Assembly: GCA_947627405.1 (NCBI GenBank)
Contig: CANQVY010000020.1
Coordinates: 1-14,147, forward strand
DNA from: an uncultured Bacilli bacterium
Lineage (GTDB): Bacteria; Bacillota_I; Bacilli_A; RF39; UBA660
Direction: 5' to 3'
DNA: 14,147 nucleotides
Shown here: positions 13,118 to 14,147 of the stretch, piece after piece
Layout of the letters: each line of letters opens with the position of its first letter
Position numbering within the stretch: the stretch's first letter is position 1
The notes under the pieces: generated by a model
What the model was told of the DNA's origin: nothing
Database searches by the model: none
What the model saw: only the letters and a program-made list of their open reading frames with translations
Position numbers and translations under genes: made by a program

Positions 13118-14147
13118 ATTTTTTACGAAATACTTTTGCCTTATCCTGTTTTCTCAATTCATCCATATCTATATGATATTTCTTTTTTAACTGATCTTTT
13201 GTCGCATTCAAAATTGGATTTATTTTTCCTTCTATAATATAATCAATCCCTTTTTCTTTCATATATTCTAATAATAACTGATTATCTTTTGGTTTTTTTC
13301 GAATTGTACTTGTTGTTATTACCTTTTCCATTTTATACTCTTCAAAGAGTTCTATATTCTCTTGAATATTTTTTTCCGATGAGGAAAAAATCGTTGGGGC
13401 TAATAGATGTTTATATTTATCTTTTTTTAAACATTCCATTTCTAATTTTCTTTTTACAGATTCACTATTACTCAACCATAAACTTGAAGTTAATAAATTT
13501 TGATATTTTTCTTCTTTCCAATATGGTAATTCCAAGATCGATTTTATCTCAATAGGATTCCTATGCCATATTGCTGGAGTTAATAAAGATTGAAATTTCG
13601 GATCATTCCAGCATGGTAATTCTAAGATTGATTTTACATCTGTAGGATTGCTATTCCATATTGTCGGAGTTAATAAAGGTTGAAACTTTGGATTATCCCA
13701 GTAAGATACAAATTGAGATTTTTCTTCATCCCAGTATGATAATTCCAAGATCGATTTTATCTTAATAGGATTGCTATGCCATATTGTCGAAGTTAATAAA
13801 GGCTGAAACTTTGGATCATTCCAGTATGGTAATTCCAAAATCGATTCTACATCTTCAAGATTGCTATTCCATATGCAAGAAGTTAATAAGGGTTGAAACC
13901 TTGGATCATTCCAGTATGGTAATTCCAAGATTGATTTTATATCTGTAGGACTGCTATGCCATATGTTACAAGTTAATAAAGGTTGAAACTTTGGATCATT
14001 CCAGTATGGTAATTCCAAAATCGATCCTACATCTTCAAGATTGCTATTCCATATGCAAGAAGTTAATAAAGGTTGAAACTTTGGATCATTCCAGTATGGT
14101 AATTCCAAAATCGATTCTACATCTGTAGGATTGCTATTCCATATGCA
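13116..14147 (-). CDS. Protein of tandem 30-residue helical repeats (start beyond right edge)
   Basis: I do not recognise a named family. The frame is open to the window edge: the 13 codons before 14108 read as another repeat end (CIWNSNPTDVESI), so the true start lies outside and at least 343 residues are seen. From 14105 downward, units of 30 residues follow the pattern ELPYWNDPKFQ, then PLLTS.IW and a polar stretch ending SIL. The first four and the sixth are close copies. The fifth has 41 residues. The seventh and eighth are diverged. A C-terminal cap follows without repeats (ELFEEYKMEKV..., GIDYIIEGKINPILNA, KKKYHIDMDELRKQ). Two short helices per unit suggest an alpha-solenoid binding scaffold. 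No signal peptide or membrane helix is seen in the visible part, so it is probably cytoplasmic, although the N-terminus is missing. It has its own terminator at 13085-13117. Confidence 0.85.
   Translation of the reverse strand, partial: CIWNSNPTDVESILELPYWNDPKFQPLLTSCIWNSNLEDVGSILELPYWNDPKFQPLLTCNIWHSSPTDIKSILELPYWNDPRFQPLLTSCIWNSNLEDVESILELPYWNDPKFQPLLTSTIWHSNPIKIKSILELSYWDEEKSQFVSYWDNPKFQPLLTPTIWNSNPTDVKSILELPCWNDPKFQSLLTPAIWHRNPIEIKSILELPYWKEEKYQNLLTSSLWLSNSESVKRKLEMECLKKDKYKHLLAPTIFSSSEKNIQENIELFEEYKMEKVITTSTIRKKPKDNQLLLEYMKEKGIDYIIEGKINPILNATKDQLKKKYHIDMDELRKQDKAKVFRKK
13353..14147 (-). repeat. Tandem 90-bp coding repeats
   Basis: Unit starts (at the Glu codon, minus strand) fall at 14105, 14015, 13925, 13835, 13745 (123 bp long), 13622, 13532 and 13442, with a partial unit at the right edge. 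The strings ggttgaaactttggatcatt and ccagtatggtaattcca recur nearly unchanged in the outer copies, which points to recent duplication or gene conversion. Units alternate between an IWNSN and an IWHSx form, so the real exchange unit may be 180 bp. Divergence increases toward the C-terminus (lower coordinates). Copy number may be collapsed or variable in assemblies. Confidence 0.88.

Noticed and set aside
14106..14108. TTG as start of the repeat protein
   Set aside because: The frame stays open to the edge and encodes another repeat end there, so the gene is truncated by the window rather than starting at TTG.
13353..14147. CRISPR-like periodic repeats
   Set aside because: The period is 90 bp, there are no spacers of unique sequence, and the repeats stay in one reading frame with protein-level conservation.
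268..14147. Mycoplasma genetic code (UGA as Trp)
   Set aside because: The small membrane protein and sortase end at UGA at natural family or operon borders, and long conserved genes contain Trp only as UGG.

Overview
The window comes from a very AT-rich, low-GC Gram-positive bacterium (Bacillota). Supporting signs are a T-box leader upstream of leuS, a CIRCE operator upstream of clpB, a sortase with its surface protein, and Shine-Dalgarno-type starts. UGA is a stop codon here: two genes end in it, and the long conserved genes read through with Trp only as UGG, so this is not a mycoplasma using code 4. An uncultured gut-type Bacilli or Erysipelotrichia-like lineage would fit, but that is inference. 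No phage, IS, CRISPR, tRNA or rRNA is visible.

Layout. On the left, all on the minus strand: the start of leuS (runs off the left edge), a small unknown membrane protein overlapping leuS by 4 nt, a leucine-type T-box leader with its own promoter, a GH31 family glucosidase, a broken gene remnant, and a VanY-type D,D-carboxypeptidase. A radical SAM protein of the TIGR01212/YtqA type diverges on the plus strand and ends in a bidirectional terminator. Facing it on the minus strand are fhs (formate-tetrahydrofolate ligase) and a DUF421/YetF-like membrane protein. A plus-strand pair follows: a thioester-domain/CnaB surface protein and an overlapping sortase. Their terminator is shared with a convergent ClpB that lacks the N-terminal domain and sits behind a CIRCE/consensus promoter. 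At the right edge is a minus-strand protein built from near-identical 30-residue repeats; it runs off the window.

How the parts work. The T-box probably senses uncharged tRNA-Leu and controls both the small membrane protein and leuS. The surface protein and sortase form a self-contained cell-wall adhesin module: C66 and Q119 fit an internal thioester for covalent attachment, and the sortase would anchor the protein. HrcA should repress clpB until heat or protein-folding stress.

Points most worth a second look: (i) the hydrophobic helix expected after the surface protein's VPDTQ motif is encoded one frame over, in the sortase frame; (ii) the sortase has no Arg after its catalytic Cys; (iii) a 14-bp hairpin holds the DUF421 start codon and exposes its ribosome-binding site in the loop while also looking like the fhs terminator; (iv) the small membrane protein under leucine T-box control; (v) the 30-residue repeat array with alternating unit types; (vi) a GGTGAT ribosome-binding site at almost fixed spacing on five genes.
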